A stretch of DNA of 64,000 bases from Eustoma russellianum (GCA_036186865.1 AP025049.1:31835885-31899884), one strand, 5' to 3'. Shown: positions 30,821 to 42,965, numbered from the stretch's first letter. Numbers and translations: made by a program. Notes: generated from the sequence alone by a model not told the origin.

Positions 30821-31960
30821 CTTATGGACAGTGATGTACGATGTCTTCCTCCGGCGATTTCGGAGTAGGGCAGCAATGACGCCACCATCTTTCGCTTTGC
30901 CGTTGATCCATCTCCTTTACGGTTGCCTTCTTCGCTTAGATCGTTGTTTCTATAATGTCGGACAATTCCTCTGCTAAGCCGCCGACTTTTGCAACGATAG
31001 TCGCCACCTCCACTACCGTGGCTATCTCGCCCAAGATTGTTTCACGATATAAAGGTATTCCTCTAATCTCCTTTACGGATGATGAAATAGACGCACTAGC
31101 AGTTTCCGACCTCTCTCACTTGTTCGAACATTTTGGTATGGAAGACCACCATTGAAGGTTATTCGGGATGTTTTTAAACGTATTGGTTTTAAGAATGATC
31201 TACGTATTACTCTTATTGATCAATCACATGTGCTTCTCACATTCCAACACGAGCCCCGATTACTTGCGATGTTTCTATCGCCGTTCATGGAGTATTTCTG
31301 GTTGTCATATGAGGATTACAAAGTGGGCAGTTGATTTTGATCCGTCTGCAGATGCCCCCATTGTTGTGGTTTGGGTTGCATTGCCTGACCTCCCAGTTCA
31401 TCTTCAGCATAAATTCTCCCTTTTTGAGATCGTTCGAACGATAGGTACACCTGTCAAGTTGGATATTGCTACAGCAGATGGAATCCATCCATCAGTGGCT
31501 AGGATATGTGTTGAACTTGACATTTCGCAAGATTTACTGAAAAAGATATGTTTGCAAGTGAAGCAACAGATGATCCTCTAGCAAATAGTATATGAAGATT
31601 TGCCACTTTTCTGTACGACATGTCATCGTTTAGGGCATGCAACGGGTGACTGTGAAAAGTTTACGCCTCCACCGCCGCCAGCCAATCGTCCTCAGACCAG
31701 ATGGACGCTGAAAAAAACCAACATCAACCGCAGCAATGTTTCTGACGTAAAACCTGTAGTTATCATGCGAAGATCTCCTCTACCACCGGTGACTGCAACT
31801 GCTCCCCCTGAAGGACCAGCTCTTCCAAACGACCCTGAAATATTTCCTGATGAGACCGAGGATATTTCTAAATTAGGCACGGATGCGGATTACCCTTGGG
31901 TACCACCAGAAACGGATATAATTGATATGGGTCATTCATCTGATACGGAGATCAACCCAT
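30821..31960 (+). mobile_element. LINE copy G, cut after ORF1
   Basis: Plus strand 5' UTR, with a CTCCG/CGGAG hairpin at 30849-30865, followed by ORF1. At 31960 the sequence passes directly into the interior of a copia LTR, and no ORF2 of this copy is found on the far side of that element. The break is therefore a deletion or recombination, not a simple insertion. Confidence 0.8.
30849..30865 (+). other. LINE G 5'-UTR hairpin
   Basis: Stem CTCCG/CGGAG with a 7-nt loop, about 29 nt from the microsatellite. Confidence 0.4.
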
Positions 31961-31965
31961 TGTGA
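30955..31965 (+). pseudogene. LINE G ORF1 (DUF4283 + zinc knuckle), truncated
   Basis: ATG at 30955 (MSDNSSAKPPTFATIVATST). The N-terminal domain: SPKIVSRYKGIPLISFTDDE, LKVIRDVFKRIGFKNDLRIT, MRITKWAVDFDPSADAPIVV, LFEIVRTIGTPVKLDIATAD. Then CTTCHRLGHATGDC (31617-31658), a complete CCHC knuckle, a proline-rich part with RWTLKKTN, and the acidic DMGHSSDTEIN. Frameshifts occur near 31120 and 31260 and a stop at 31579. The last codons and the TGA at 31963-31965 already lie in the copia LTR, so the protein's C-terminal quarter is missing. It is closest to copies B and F. Confidence 0.85.
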
Positions 31966-34089
31966 CTAACATGTCTTGGAAGTTTCTACAACTTATCAGA
32001 AAGGGCAAAATTGGTATTTTGAGTTTGTGTAGGTAGTTGTCATGGTAAAAATGTTTCAAAGACACATTCATCTCTTATTTATCATCACACAGATGTTATT
32101 TTATCTATTTCTGACCATCGGGGTCATTTCTGGAGTTTTCTCTCAGTAGGGGTATTTTGATCATTTTACTCCTGAGGGCAGTTTTGGTATTTTTACTAAA
32201 GGAATCTCTTGAATATCTTATTATATTCATTCTGGAGTTGATTTATGATTGTCTTGAAGATTATTTGGTTGTTCTCTATTTTATTTCTTTCATTTGATGA
32301 TTTTATCAATGGTAGCGGGATATATGACGGTATTCGATGTCACATTCTATTTTTTCTTGAAGAACTTCTTATATATGTTATTGGAGATTCTTATTCATCA
32401 TCTTGCAGAGATTTTAAAGGTGTTAAAGGTACAAAATTCATCACAACATACAAGGAGAAATTGTGGGAAGTTTTGTGTTATATGTTGACATAATCTTGTC
32501 AAATATTATGTATCATTTTTTCTTAAAAAATCTGAGTTGATAGTCATATATAAAACCTTCCAAACGTGTATTTATAGGTGGAAATGATAATACATTATAT
32601 GAGTTTATGACAAGTGGACCAACAAAAAACAGGCTAGTTGGCAAAATTGACAACTTGGAATTTTCAAACTTGTAGTCAACGGCTATGTTGGTTTTTGGAG
32701 CTGATGTTTTGAGTCAGATGGCAGCCCTCACATGCCCTATTTTCAAGCCAAGAAGTTGAGGTATTCTTGTGGCATATTCCCTCCTTATTATCTTCAATTT
32801 GCAAAGAATAATCAAGACATTCCAAGGTGGAAAAATCGGCCAAGATATGGATGCCAAGGTGGACCAATCATTTTTCTTTATGTTGCCAAGTTGAGAAGGT
32901 GTTTATGTGGCCAACCAATGGTATGAAGACAACTAAGACTTGGTGATGAATATGGTGACCCATGTGCATTCTTATTTTTCAAGGCTCATTTCAGACTATT
33001 TTTAGGAGGCAAAGGTGAAGAAGAAGAACACCCACTTGAAAAGCTAAAGTTGAAGCTCATTGTCTTTCTATCTTCTTCTCCTCATTCTTGATTCATTCTT
33101 TGTGTAGCCAAGATTTTCTTGTAATATTTTTTGTAGAGCTCAAGCCTCTTGTGTCTTATTTGTAAGATTGGTTAGCCAAATCTATAAGGCTTCACCAAAA
33201 GGTGGTATAGGTTTTGCAACCAAGAGTTGCATAGAGGTGTTCATCCAAGTCTTGAATAGGGTTGGTGTTTAACCCAAGGATCAAGCTTGGTTCTTTATGT
33301 ATTTGTGTTCATTTCATAGTGAAATCTAATAAAAGGTGTTCTTTGGTACTGAAGTAGGTCACATTGACTGAACCAGGATATATCTTTGGTGTTCTTGTCT
33401 TCTTTTCACTTTTCTGTTTTCTGCCCGTTTTCATTTCATTTTTATCCAATTTCATACGTCTTGAAAAAATAGCAAAACACTTTCAAAATTTGTGATTTTT
33501 GGTGGCGTTATACTTAACACTATTAGCTTTCATTTGCAACAAGCATCACTTGATTTCAGAAAAGGACTGTTAGTCTTTCAGTCATTGCAAAATAACTGCT
33601 CCAACCTGGCTGCAATCTGACCAGTTTCAAGACAACTTGAATTCTGTTTTTTGAAAGAATTGTTTGAGGTCAGGGCCTTCTGGAAACATAAACGATACAT
33701 CCTAAGGAGTGTTTTGATATGAATAGCAACCTTTTGGTTGAGTAATCGAAGAGAAACATGTTTTCAAAGTTCAGCACTATTATGTCCAATTGTATCCAGA
33801 TTGACCATCTAAATCTTTTTATTTTGTTGAAGGGCCAAAAATCTTATTTTTGTCTCATTTTTGGATAGAATCTAGTCAAGACACGGAAGTTAATGTCCGG
33901 AAAGTTTCAAAATATTTGGAGTTTTGCACAATGAGTTTTGAATTTTGCAAAAACAGGTACTAAATCTGAGGAGCTCTCATATTCTGTTTTCAAAGGGCAT
34001 TTTAACCAAGCGTAGTAGTGTAATTTCTGCTAACAACTATTCACCACCCTCCCGCTAGTGGTGTTTACTACAGGTGTACGTTCCAAAAA
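31961..34089 (+). repeat. 5' LTR of copia element 2 (5'-truncated)
   Basis: Aligns with 40374-42345 of the 3' LTR from TGTGACTAACATG onward. The LTR start (TGTTGAGAAAC, seen at 39894) and the next 480 bp are absent. It ends with CACCACCCTCCCGCTAGTGGTG (near 34044-34065), the inverted form of which begins the copia LTRs at 46411 and 57616. The exact 3' end is unclear, between 34077 and 34089. Confidence 0.8.
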
Positions 34090-34090
34090 T

Positions 34091-34102
34091 TGCTATCAGA
34101 GT
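34091..34102 (+). promoter_or_regulatory. Primer-binding site of copia element 2
   Basis: TGCTATCAGAGT differs at two positions from TGGTATCAGAGC, the plant sequence complementary to the 3' end of initiator tRNA-Met. It follows the LTR end directly, where reverse transcription is primed. Confidence 0.7.
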
Positions 34103-34242
34103 AAGGCCAACACCACTCTAAGAAGCAAGATTCAACACAATACGAAGAAGACAAGGCCAATAAACAACAATACATAGTAGCATGCTTATCTCAAGTCTAA
34201 GGTACATACAATAGCTATTGTTTCTCACAAAGGTGAGTTGGA

Positions 34243-35504
34243 AGGTATGTCTATATAACACCCTCCTCTTTTTGATGGAAATATTTTGTTCATCGGAAAC
34301 TTAGAATGAGGATAATGGCTATAGACATCGATTTATGGTCTATAGTTGAAGATGGGCTATACATTCCAATGAAAGTTGTACAAGTAAACAGTGTAACAAA
34401 GGAAGTAGAAAAATATAAAAGTGAATGGTCATCTAAAGATAAAAAGAAACTTTCTATGAATGCTAAAGCTATGCAATTACTTATAATGGAATTACGACTC
34501 TGAAGTGGGATATGTGTCAAATTGCACAAGTGCACACGACATGTGGAAATCACTAGTATTAAAGCATGAAGGTACTAGCAGTGTAAAACAATATAAAATA
34601 AACATTCTTATGACTGAACTTGAATCTTTCAAAATGTTGCCAAACGAATCCATAACATCTATGGATTTGAGATTACTAATATTTTCAATGCACTTGAAGC
34701 TTTAGGAAAATCTTTTACCAGCAACGAAAAGGTATAAAACGTGTTGCGAAGTCTTCCTGCTGAATGGGATCCAAAAGTAACGGAAATCAAAGAAACAAAA
34801 TCAATCACAAAAATTGATGAATTGATCAGCTCACTTAGAGTTTATGAGGTAAAACTAAACTAACAAAAATCTGAGTCACTAAATCATCCGGTAAGTCTAT
34901 TGCTTTCACATCAGGTGAATCACATATATATAATTATGATAGTAATAGTGATAATGAATTAGACGATGATTTAAAATTAATAGATAGAAAACATAGAAAG
35001 TTTTTCAAACAGCCTAATAGAAATGGAAAGCAATCTTCTTCTACTTCTTCTCAACCTAAGAAAAACTCTAATAACAAGTGGTATAATAAAGAGTTAAAAT
35101 GCTACGAATGTGGTCAAAAAGGACATATCTCATATGATTGCCCAACAAAGAAAAATAATAATAACAACAACAATAATAAACAACTCAAGGATAAGGAGAC
35201 GCAAAAACCTAAGACAAAGTAGTCCAAGTCAAGAAGAGGCAAACAAGCAGAGAAGGCGAGCACGCGGAGCGACTTGTCTGACTCAGAATCTGACACTGAG
35301 GAAGCTCAAATCTGTTTCACATCCAACGAGGTAAGTTCTTCATCTGATGTAGATTCTGATAATGAAATATCATTTGATGAAATGTATAAAGAATTTCTAA
35401 AGATGCATGCTTACTGTAAAAGGCTATCTAAAGAAAAGAAGAAACTAATTGAAGAAAATGACAAGTTGAAGACATCCAACTTGGAATTTTCCAATCAATT
35501 GTAA
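34243..35504 (+). pseudogene. copia element 2 gag
   Basis: Begins near ATG 34243 and reads PPLFDGNILFIG, the usual gag opening, then DIDLWSIVEDGLYIP, DKKKLSMNAKAMQLL, VSNCTSAHDMWKSLVLKHEG and KINILMTELESFKMLPNESI (UBN2-type gag), LRSLPAEWDPKVT and LISSLRVYEVKL. The zinc knuckle CYECGQKGHISYDC is at 35102-35143, followed by an asparagine run and a Lys/Arg stretch. From 35274 an acidic serine-rich part and a Lys/Glu-rich heptad region (KRLSKEKKKLIEENDKLK) are likely a coiled coil. Stops or frameshifts at about 34290, 34501, 34703, 34861 and 35221. Gag builds the particle that packages the RNA. Confidence 0.84.
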
Positions 35505-35654
35505 TCTTTTAAACAAAAGTCTACTAATACTATTAATTCTTTAGAGATTATAATTGAATCATACTGGAAAAATGAACAAACATTAAAAGCTAAAGTAGAA
35601 AATTATGAAAAAGAAATTTCTCAACTTAAATCGTCTGAACTAGACTTAGAAAAA

Positions 35655-36332
35655 ATGTTAGAACAATTTCAGTCAGGAACTAACATGCTAGACATACTTA
35701 TATCATCACAAAAATATGGAAATGATAAAACTGGGTTAGGATATAAAGAAGAAAATGTCAAAGTAGACAAAAATACTAAGTTTATTTCATCAAGTACTAA
35801 ACAACCTTATAAAGCAACAAAAATAAAATTACCTTTGCATGCTATAGCTTCTTCTACTCCTACTTATTCTAAGGTAAAAATGCAACATGCATCCACAAAA
35901 GCACACACATATAAGTGTGCAACTAGACAAAACCTTGCATCTAGATCACCAAGAAATTATGCATATATGTATACAAATGTGACTAGACATAATAAAATGC
36001 AACTAACTTTTTACAATGCATATAGACCTAATTATAAGCAACCTTCTTATAAGACATATAGAAATGCATATGAACACACATACATAGCACCATATAAGAA
36101 ACAAAATCATATGCCTTATTTTAGCAATCAAAATCGGTCACAACATAGTACTTGTAAACCAAGATATGACAATTATGTGCATACACCTTCATTTAATTGG
36201 AATGCTCAAGTACATGTTAATCCATTAAATTCAAATAATGTCAAATATGTGCCTAGAAGGTACATCAAAGTTTGGATACCTAAGGGATATTTAAACAAGG
36301 ATGGTGCCTCTAACATTCAAGGACCCAAGTAA
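35655..36332 (+). pseudogene. copia element 2 gag-protease linker
   Basis: A 225-codon open stretch. It starts with LISSQKYGNDKTGLGY, a motif usual between gag and protease in SIRE-like elements, goes through a region very rich in Tyr, Asn, Lys and His (about residues 90-200), and ends WIPKGYLNKDGASNIQGPK. No catalytic motif is visible. Its low sequence complexity suggests a disordered part of the polyprotein. Confidence 0.7.
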
Positions 36333-36359
36333 AGGGTACCTAAAACTTTGTCTCCATTG

Positions 36360-37665
36360 TAGGAAAATCGTAAGGAATGCAAGAAGGAGGCAAAGTCAAA
36401 TAATCTAAAAACCAAATGGTTTTTAGACAGCGGATGTTCAAGGCATATGATGGGCAACCCCAAACGATTCACCGAACTTGAACATATTGAGAATGGAGGA
36501 AAGATGACATTCATTGACAACAAAAAAGGAAAAATTGTTTGAAAAGGAACAATCGGGGACCCTAAGAAGTTTCAAATACAAAATGCATTGTTAGTAAGCA
36601 ATCTTTCTTATAATTTATTAAGTATTTCGCAACTTATAGATTCCAGTTATCATATTTATTTTCTCTCTAATTCTTGTGATATAATAAATGATCAGGAAGA
36701 AATTGTATTAAAAGAAAATAGGGATGGTAACATTTATACCCTTTCCTTAGATAACATGTTAGATGCTAAGGTTAAGTGTTTAAGATCACTTGACTTAAAT
36801 GTGAACTTATGGCATAGACGACTCGGCCATATAGGAATTTCAACTATTGAAAAGTTGTCTAAGAAGAACTTAATTAGATGCAGGCCTAAGTTAGACTTAG
36901 ATAATTTTCAACTATGTGAAACATGTATTAAAGGAAAACATATTAAAGAAGCACTAAAACCAAAACATGAAGTGAGTACTAGTCATGTACTAAAATTGAT
37001 TCACATAGACTTATTTGGTACAAGTAGGACAAGAAGTCTAGATGGACACTACTATGTATGTGTCATAGTAGATGATTACTCACGATACACATGGAGATTG
37101 TTCTTAATACACAAAGATGATGCTCTATTGACAATCGAAACTCTAATTAAACAACTTGAAAATCTTTATGAAGAAAATGTTAAAAGAATTAGGAGTGATA
37201 GAGGTGGAGAATTTAAAAACAAAGGAATAGTAAAAAATTTTGAACTACATGGAATTAAACATGAATTTTCACCACCTAGAACACCACAACTAAATGAAGT
37301 TGTTGAATGTAAAAATAGAACAATTCAAGAAATTGCTAGAACAATGTTATGTGAAAATAAAGTACCAAAATATTTATGGGTTGAAGCTGTTAGTTGTGCA
37401 TGTTATATTATAAATAGACTTTCTATTAGAAAGAAATTAAATAAAACACATTACAAATTATTAAACAATAGACAACCTAAGGTAGATTATCTTAGTATTT
37501 GGATGTAAAGGTTTTGTACTCAATAATAAAGATAATCTAGACAAACTTGAAGAAAAGTCTATTGAATGTATATTTGTTGGTTATTCAACTAATTCAAAAT
37601 CATATAAGTGTTATAATCCTGCATCTAGAAAAATAATTGAATCCATACATGTGAAATTCAATTAG
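36360..37665 (+). pseudogene. copia element 2 protease and integrase
   Basis: Protease active site WFLDSGCSRHM near 36417, and one TGA at about 36540 where related proteins have Gly. GAG-pre-integrase: LWHRRLGHIGISTIEKLSKK with LCETCIKGKH, giving the HHCC zinc site. Integrase: IHIDLFG (Asp), CVIVDDYSRYTW, IRSDRGGEFKN (Asp region) and PQLNEVVECKNRTIQE, where the catalytic Glu is kept but the usual Arg after it is Cys. After a stop near 37506 the C-terminal part reads FVLNNKDNLDKLEEKSIECI, FVGYSTNSKSYKCYNP and ESIHVKFN. Confidence 0.88.
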
Positions 37666-37725
37666 AATGCATATTTTGAAGTTAGTGATACAACTCAACA
37701 TAAATAAGAAAATAATGTTGAAAAT

Positions 37726-39545
37726 ATGTTTGATGCTGATGATGTATTACTTGAGCCTATACTTGATCATCTAGAACCAACTCCCCTTGAACAAGATATG
37801 CATGAACCCTTAGGAGAAATAAATGAAGAAATTTTGCAATTGGAAGATAACACAACTAACTTGCGAGATGGTCCAATTGTATACGATAATGTTCACACTA
37901 TTGAAACATTTGAACAAGATGAGGGTGAATCTAGTCAACCTAGGAATTGGTGGCTTATAAGAGACAAATATAAACACCGTAAAGAATTAATCATTGGGGA
38001 TCCAAGTGCTGGGGTTAGAACACGTACAAACATTAGTCAAGCTGAAGGACATAGCTTAATCTCACACTTAGAATCTAAGAATGTTAAACAAGCCTTAGGT
38101 GGGATATATCATGGAAAGATGCCATGCATGAGGAATTGAACCAATTCACCAGGAACAATGTGTGGGACTTAGTACCTAAACCCAAAAATAAGTCTATAAT
38201 GGGAGAAAATGGGTATTTAGGAATAAAATTGAAGAACAAGGTAATGTTACAAGAAATAAGGCTATGTTTGTCGCACAAGGTTATAATCAATAAGAAGGAA
38301 TAGATTACGAACAAACCTTTGCACCCGTTACGCGACTAGAAGCAATAAGATTGTTACTTACTATTGCAAGTCTAATCAACATCAAACTCTTCCAAATGGA
38401 TGTCAAGAGTGCGTTCTTGAATGGATACATCCAAGAAGAAATTTTTATCAAACAACCCCATGGATTTGAAGATCAAAAGAATCTGGTATGATAGATTTGC
38501 AAATTTTCTTATTTCAAATAATTATGAAAGGGGTATAATAGACAAAACTCTATTTCTAGAAAGAAAATATAATGACTTGTTAATAGTTCAAATATACGTA
38601 GATGATATAGTCTTTGGTTCAAGCAACTCTAGCTTAGTAAAAGACTTCGAAGAATGTATGAAGTCAGAATTTGAAATGTCAATGGTAGGAGAATTGAACT
38701 ACTTCTTAGGGATTCAAATCAAACAAACCCCTCAAGGAATCTACATTAGCCAACTTAAGTATATCAATGATATGATTAAGAAGTTTGGATTCGAAGAGTT
38801 GAAACCAACATCTACCCTTATGAGTGTTAGTACCAAACTAGACAAAGATGGAAATGGAAAACCTTTTGATGACACACTTTATATGTCTATGACTGGATTA
38901 CTGTTATATTTAACCGTATCAAGACCTAATATCATGTTTACCGTGTATGTATGCTACGTTTCAATGTTGTCCTAAAGTCTCATATTACAATGCCGTGAAA
39001 AAGATATTTAGATATCTTAACACACACCTCACTTAGGAATTTGGTATGATAGAAATGATAAGTCGGAATTATACGCATATAGTGATGCGGATTATGGTGG
39101 TTGCAAAATAGATTGAAAATCCACTAGCGGTACATGTCAATTCATAGGAACAAACCTAATCTCTTTGTTTTCTAAGAAGCAAGCTAGTGTAGCTCTTTCT
39201 ACTACCGAATCCGAGTATATAGCCTTAAGTGTATGCACTACCCAAATACCTTGGCTTAAACAACAACTTGGTGATTTTGGCATTAAAATGAATAAGATTC
39301 CAATTTTCTGCTATAGCACAAGCGCAAATCAATCTTTCTTGGAATCCGATACTTTATTTAAAGGCCAAACACATTAAGGTAAGATACCATTTCCTTCGAG
39401 ACCATGTTCAAAAGGAGGATATAGTCATAAACCATATAAAAACTGATCATCAAGTAGCTGACATACTCACTAAACCCCTTTATCTATCCAATTTTGAAAA
39501 CTTACGAGCCAAATTAGGAATGATAACCTACGAGACAATCGTATA
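37726..39545 (+). pseudogene. copia element 2 reverse transcriptase and RNase H
   Basis: An acidic linker (37726-38100) leads to RT: NVWDLVPKPKN, a frameshift and then YEQTFAPVTRLEAIRLLLTI, MDVKSAFLNGYIQEEIFIKQP (near 38400), then a deletion that removes the segment up to WYDRFANFLISNN, and the catalytic QIYVDDIVFGS (near 38595). RNase H: YSDADYGG and KSTSGTCQFIG with a stop (39113), LSTTESEYIALSVC (39200) and, after a frameshift near 39376, VRYHFLRDHV, DHQVADILTKPL and the end at 39545. The copia order IN-RT-RNH is clear. Confidence 0.88.
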
Positions 39546-39880
39546 ATTTTATCTTTTGCACGATTTGCAAACATAAAGGAGGAGATAGAATAGGAACATG
39601 ATTTTAGATTTTAAGCCATGATTCTAAGGTTGAAATATAAGTTAAGCTCAATTGGTGTAAGTTTTAATTGGTGTTAAATTGGCTTAGAGCATAGGATAAG
39701 AGGAAGAGTATAAGTTGAGGGGAAGCACATATGTTAAAACGAAAAGAGTTTTGAAAGTCTGAAACAATTCTATGGAATTGGTGAGGTTTTTCAAAACAAT
39801 TCAATGGGGATAAAATTGGTAGATATATGATAAACCTTAAAATCATGTTAAATCATGTTGAGTTATTTTGAAAATCATCC
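39546..39880 (+). other. 3' untranslated stretch of copia element 2
   Basis: No ORF of note, and no sign of the envelope-like gene some SIRE elements have. A GGAGGAGATAGAA purine tract lies at about 39580. Confidence 0.5.
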
Positions 39881-39893
39881 AAAAGAGGGAGAA
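39881..39893 (+). promoter_or_regulatory. Polypurine tract of copia element 2
   Basis: AAAAGAGGGAGAA lies immediately before the LTR start TGTTGAG and would prime plus-strand DNA synthesis. Confidence 0.7.
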
Positions 39894-42345
39894 TGTTGAG
39901 AAACATGTTTGGATAATTGTCAAGGTCATGATTTTAAGTGGTGAATACTTAAAAATGTCACACATGGTGTTATAAATGATTAAAAGTTGAAAAAGTGAAG
40001 AAAAATGACATCGATCTCTCAGGTTGTTGCACTTCGATCGACCGTTGTACATCAAACCCTCACATCACCGATCCATGTAAGGCAGAGAAAATTTAAGACC
40101 TTGTTATGAGACATCGATATCTAAACCTGAGACGCATCAATCGATCAATGTATACATCGAACCCTCACTTCGATCGATCGATGTAGGTCAGAGACAAATT
40201 GTGGAACTCACTGTGGGACACCGATCTCTGAAGCAGAGACACTTCGATCGATCGATGTCTAGGGTTTTTAGAAATATTTTTCAAAAACATGATAAAATAT
40301 TTGTTTTCATTTGGACATAATTTATATATGTTTATCATATTGTTATTATGTGATTTTGATAAATATTATGCATTGTGACTAACATGCCTTGGAAGTTTCT
40401 ACAACTTACCAAAAAGGGCAAAATTGGTATTGTGAGTTTGTGTAGGCACTTGGCATGGTGAAAATGTTTCAAGGACCCATTCATATCTTATTTATCATCA
40501 CAAAGGTATTATTATATCTATTTCTGACCATCGAGATCATTTCTGGAGTTTTCTCTCACTAGAAGGACTTTGGTATTTTACCCCCGAGGGCAGTTTCAGT
40601 ATTTTTCTCAAGGAATCTCTTGAGTATCTTATTATCTTCATTATAGAGTTTATTTATGATTATCTTGAAGATTATTTGGTGGTTCTCTATTTTATTTCTC
40701 TCATTTGATGATTTTATCGACAGTAGCGAGATATATGACGGTATTCGATGTCACATTCTATTTTTTTCTTGAAGACCTTCTTATATATGTTATTGGAGAG
40801 TCTTATTCATCATCTTCCAGAGATTTTAAAGGTGTTAAATGTGTGAAATTCATCACAACATACAAGGAGAAATTGTGGGAATTTTTGTGTAATAAATTGA
40901 CATAATCTTGTCAACTATTATGTATCATTTTTCTTCAAAACACTGAGTTGATATTCATATATACAGCCCCCCAAATGCGTATTTACAGGTGGAAATGATG
41001 GTGTATTCATTTATGAGTTTATGACAAGTAGACCAACCAAAAACAAACTAGTTGGCAAAATTGCCAACTGGAATTTTCAAACTTGTAGACGACGGCTATA
41101 TTGGTTTTTGGAGCTGATTTTTTGAGTCAAATGGCAGCCCTCACATGCCCTATTTTCAAGCCAAGAAGTTGAGGTATTATTGTGGCATATTCCCTTCTTA
41201 TTATCTTCATTTTGCAAAGGATAATCAAGATATTCAAAGGTGGAAAAATCTGCCAAAATAAGGATGCCAAGATGGACCAATCATTTTTCTTTATGTTGCC
41301 AAGTGTACAAGGTATTTATGTGGCCAACCAAATGTGTGCAGACAACTAAGACTTGATGATGAAGATGGTGATTAATGTGCATTCTTATCCTCAAGGATCA
41401 TTTCACACTATAAATAAGAGACAAAGGTGAAGAAGAAGAACACACTCTTGAAAAGCTGAAGTTGAAGCTCATTGTCTTGCTATATTCGTTTCCTCATTCT
41501 TGATTCATTCTTTGTGTAGCCAAGGTGTTCTTGTAATATTTGTTGTAGAGCTACAAGCCTCTTGTGTCTTATTTGTAAGATTGGTTAGCCAAATCTATAA
41601 GGCTACACCAATAGGTGGCAAAGGTGTTGCAACCAAGAGTTGCATAGAGGTGTTCATCCAAGTCTTGAATAGGGTTGGTGTTTAACCCAAGGATCAAGCT
41701 TGGTTCTTGTTGTATTTGTGTTCATTTCATAGTTAAATTCAATTTTATGCTTTCTGTCTGTTTTCACTGCATTTATCATCTAACTTCACACGTCTTGAAA
41801 AAATAGCAAAACACTTTCAAAATTTGTGAGTTCTGGGGGAGTTATACTTAAGACTACTAGCTTTAATTTTCAAAAAGAATCACTTGATTTGAGTAAAGGC
41901 AAGTTAGTCTTTCAGTCATTTCAAGATAACTATTCCAATCTGGCTGCAATCTGACCAATTTCAAGAAAACTTAAATTCTGTTTTCATCACGAATTGTTTA
42001 AGGCCAGGACCTTTTGGAAACATAAATTAGACATCCTAAGGAAAGCTTTGATATAAAAAGAAACCTTTTTGGTTGAGTAATCAAAGAGAAACACGTTTTC
42101 AAAGTTCTGCAAATTCTGTCCAATTCTGTCCAGATTGACCATCTGAATCTTTTTATTTGGTTAAAGAACCAAGCGATCCTATTTTTGTCTTATTTTTGGA
42201 TAGAGTCAAGTTAAGACATTAAAGTTAATTTTCGAAAAGTTTCAAAATTTTTGGAGTTGTGTGCACTGAGTTTTGAATTTTTTAAAACAAGTACTTAATA
42301 TGAGGAGGTCACAGATTATGTTTTCAAAGGGGATTTTAACAAAAC
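39894..42345 (+). repeat. 3' LTR of copia element 2
   Basis: Starts TGTTGAGAAACATG after the polypurine tract. From 40374 it matches the 5' LTR. It stops short near 42345 (GATTTTAACAAAAC), about 75 bp before the 5' LTR end, where a chromovirus LTR begins. Contains the tandem repeat at 40004-40260. Confidence 0.8.
40004..40260 (+). repeat. Tandem repeat with (TCGA)n palindromes in the copia LTR
   Basis: Two and a half units of roughly 104 bp, each starting ACATCGAT or ACACCGAT. Units carry one or two copies of CTTCGATCGATCGATGT or its degenerate forms. It lies in the LTR part missing from the 5' LTR. Confidence 0.6.
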
Positions 42346-42756
42346 AGTGGACTGTTTGGGCACATCATGGGAAACAACTTTGTTTTGACCTGTAAAAGCA
42401 CTCAACACCATTTCTAATACATGAATAAATGATAATAGTCGTAAGCTAATAAGATGGTGAAAGAATTTTGGTAATTAAATCGTTTTAGGGCTAAACCACG
42501 GAGTTAAGAAGTTACGGTTCGTAGCTAAAATTTTCAGCTTAGCATTATGAGTATGTTATGACCCGGGATTGTCTGACTGTCATCATAAGAATATTTGGGA
42601 TTCTTAGTATCAACTGCATACTGCATTGTGCATCATATGCATAGCATGACACGATCTTTTCTAAGGAAAATCCTGGTTTTAAAGAAGGTAAAACTAGTTA
42701 AAAAACCCGTACTGAACGTTCTGTCTTTACGATTCATTCCAATTATGTTCTGTTAT

Positions 42757-42965
42757 GCCCGGTTATTCCATGTGGATGGCCGGTAGACCCCTATGAGGTG
42801 CATGTTCTGTTCTGCCCGGTCATTCCATTGGAATTGCTGGTAGACCCTTATGGGTATATGTTCTGTTGTGCCTGCTTGCTCCGTTGTGGTGACCGGTAGG
42901 CCAATGTGAGGTATATGTTCTGTCCTGCCCGGTTATTCCATCAGGATAGCCGGTAAGCCCTCTAG
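42757..42965 (+). repeat. 57-bp tandem hairpin units in LTR copy B
   Basis: Four units at 42757, 42814, about 42870 and 42927. Each reads TGCCCGGTTATTCCA-spacer-GGATAGCCGGTA or a variant; the arms pair (CCGGTTATTCC with GGATAGCCGG) with one bulge, and variants keep the pairing by wobble or double changes. Confidence 0.65.

Larger units (their letters stand above)
31961..42345 (+). mobile_element. Ty1/copia element 2 (SIRE/Maximus-like)
   Basis: About 10.4 kb on the plus strand: 5' LTR (first 480 bp missing), primer-binding site, gag with zinc knuckle and coiled coil, a long linker, protease, integrase, RT, RNase H, polypurine tract and 3' LTR (last ~75 bp missing). The large size, long LTRs and the Tyr/Asn-rich linker before protease fit the SIRE/Maximus group. 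No envelope-like ORF is seen between pol and the 3' LTR. Many stops and at least one deletion in RT show it is dead. The two LTRs differ by numerous substitutions and small indels, so the insertion is not recent. Confidence 0.85.

Noticed and set aside
35114..35296. Leu/Ser-rich minus-strand frame that looks like a membrane segment
   Set aside because: Antisense of the Asn/Lys-rich end of copia gag.
40374..40390. TGTGACTAACATG as the true start of the copia element 2 LTR
   Set aside because: The polypurine tract lies at 39881-39893, directly before TGTTGAG, and other LTRs of the family start with TGTTGAG or TATTGAG and contain the GACTAAC/TACTAAC motif internally.
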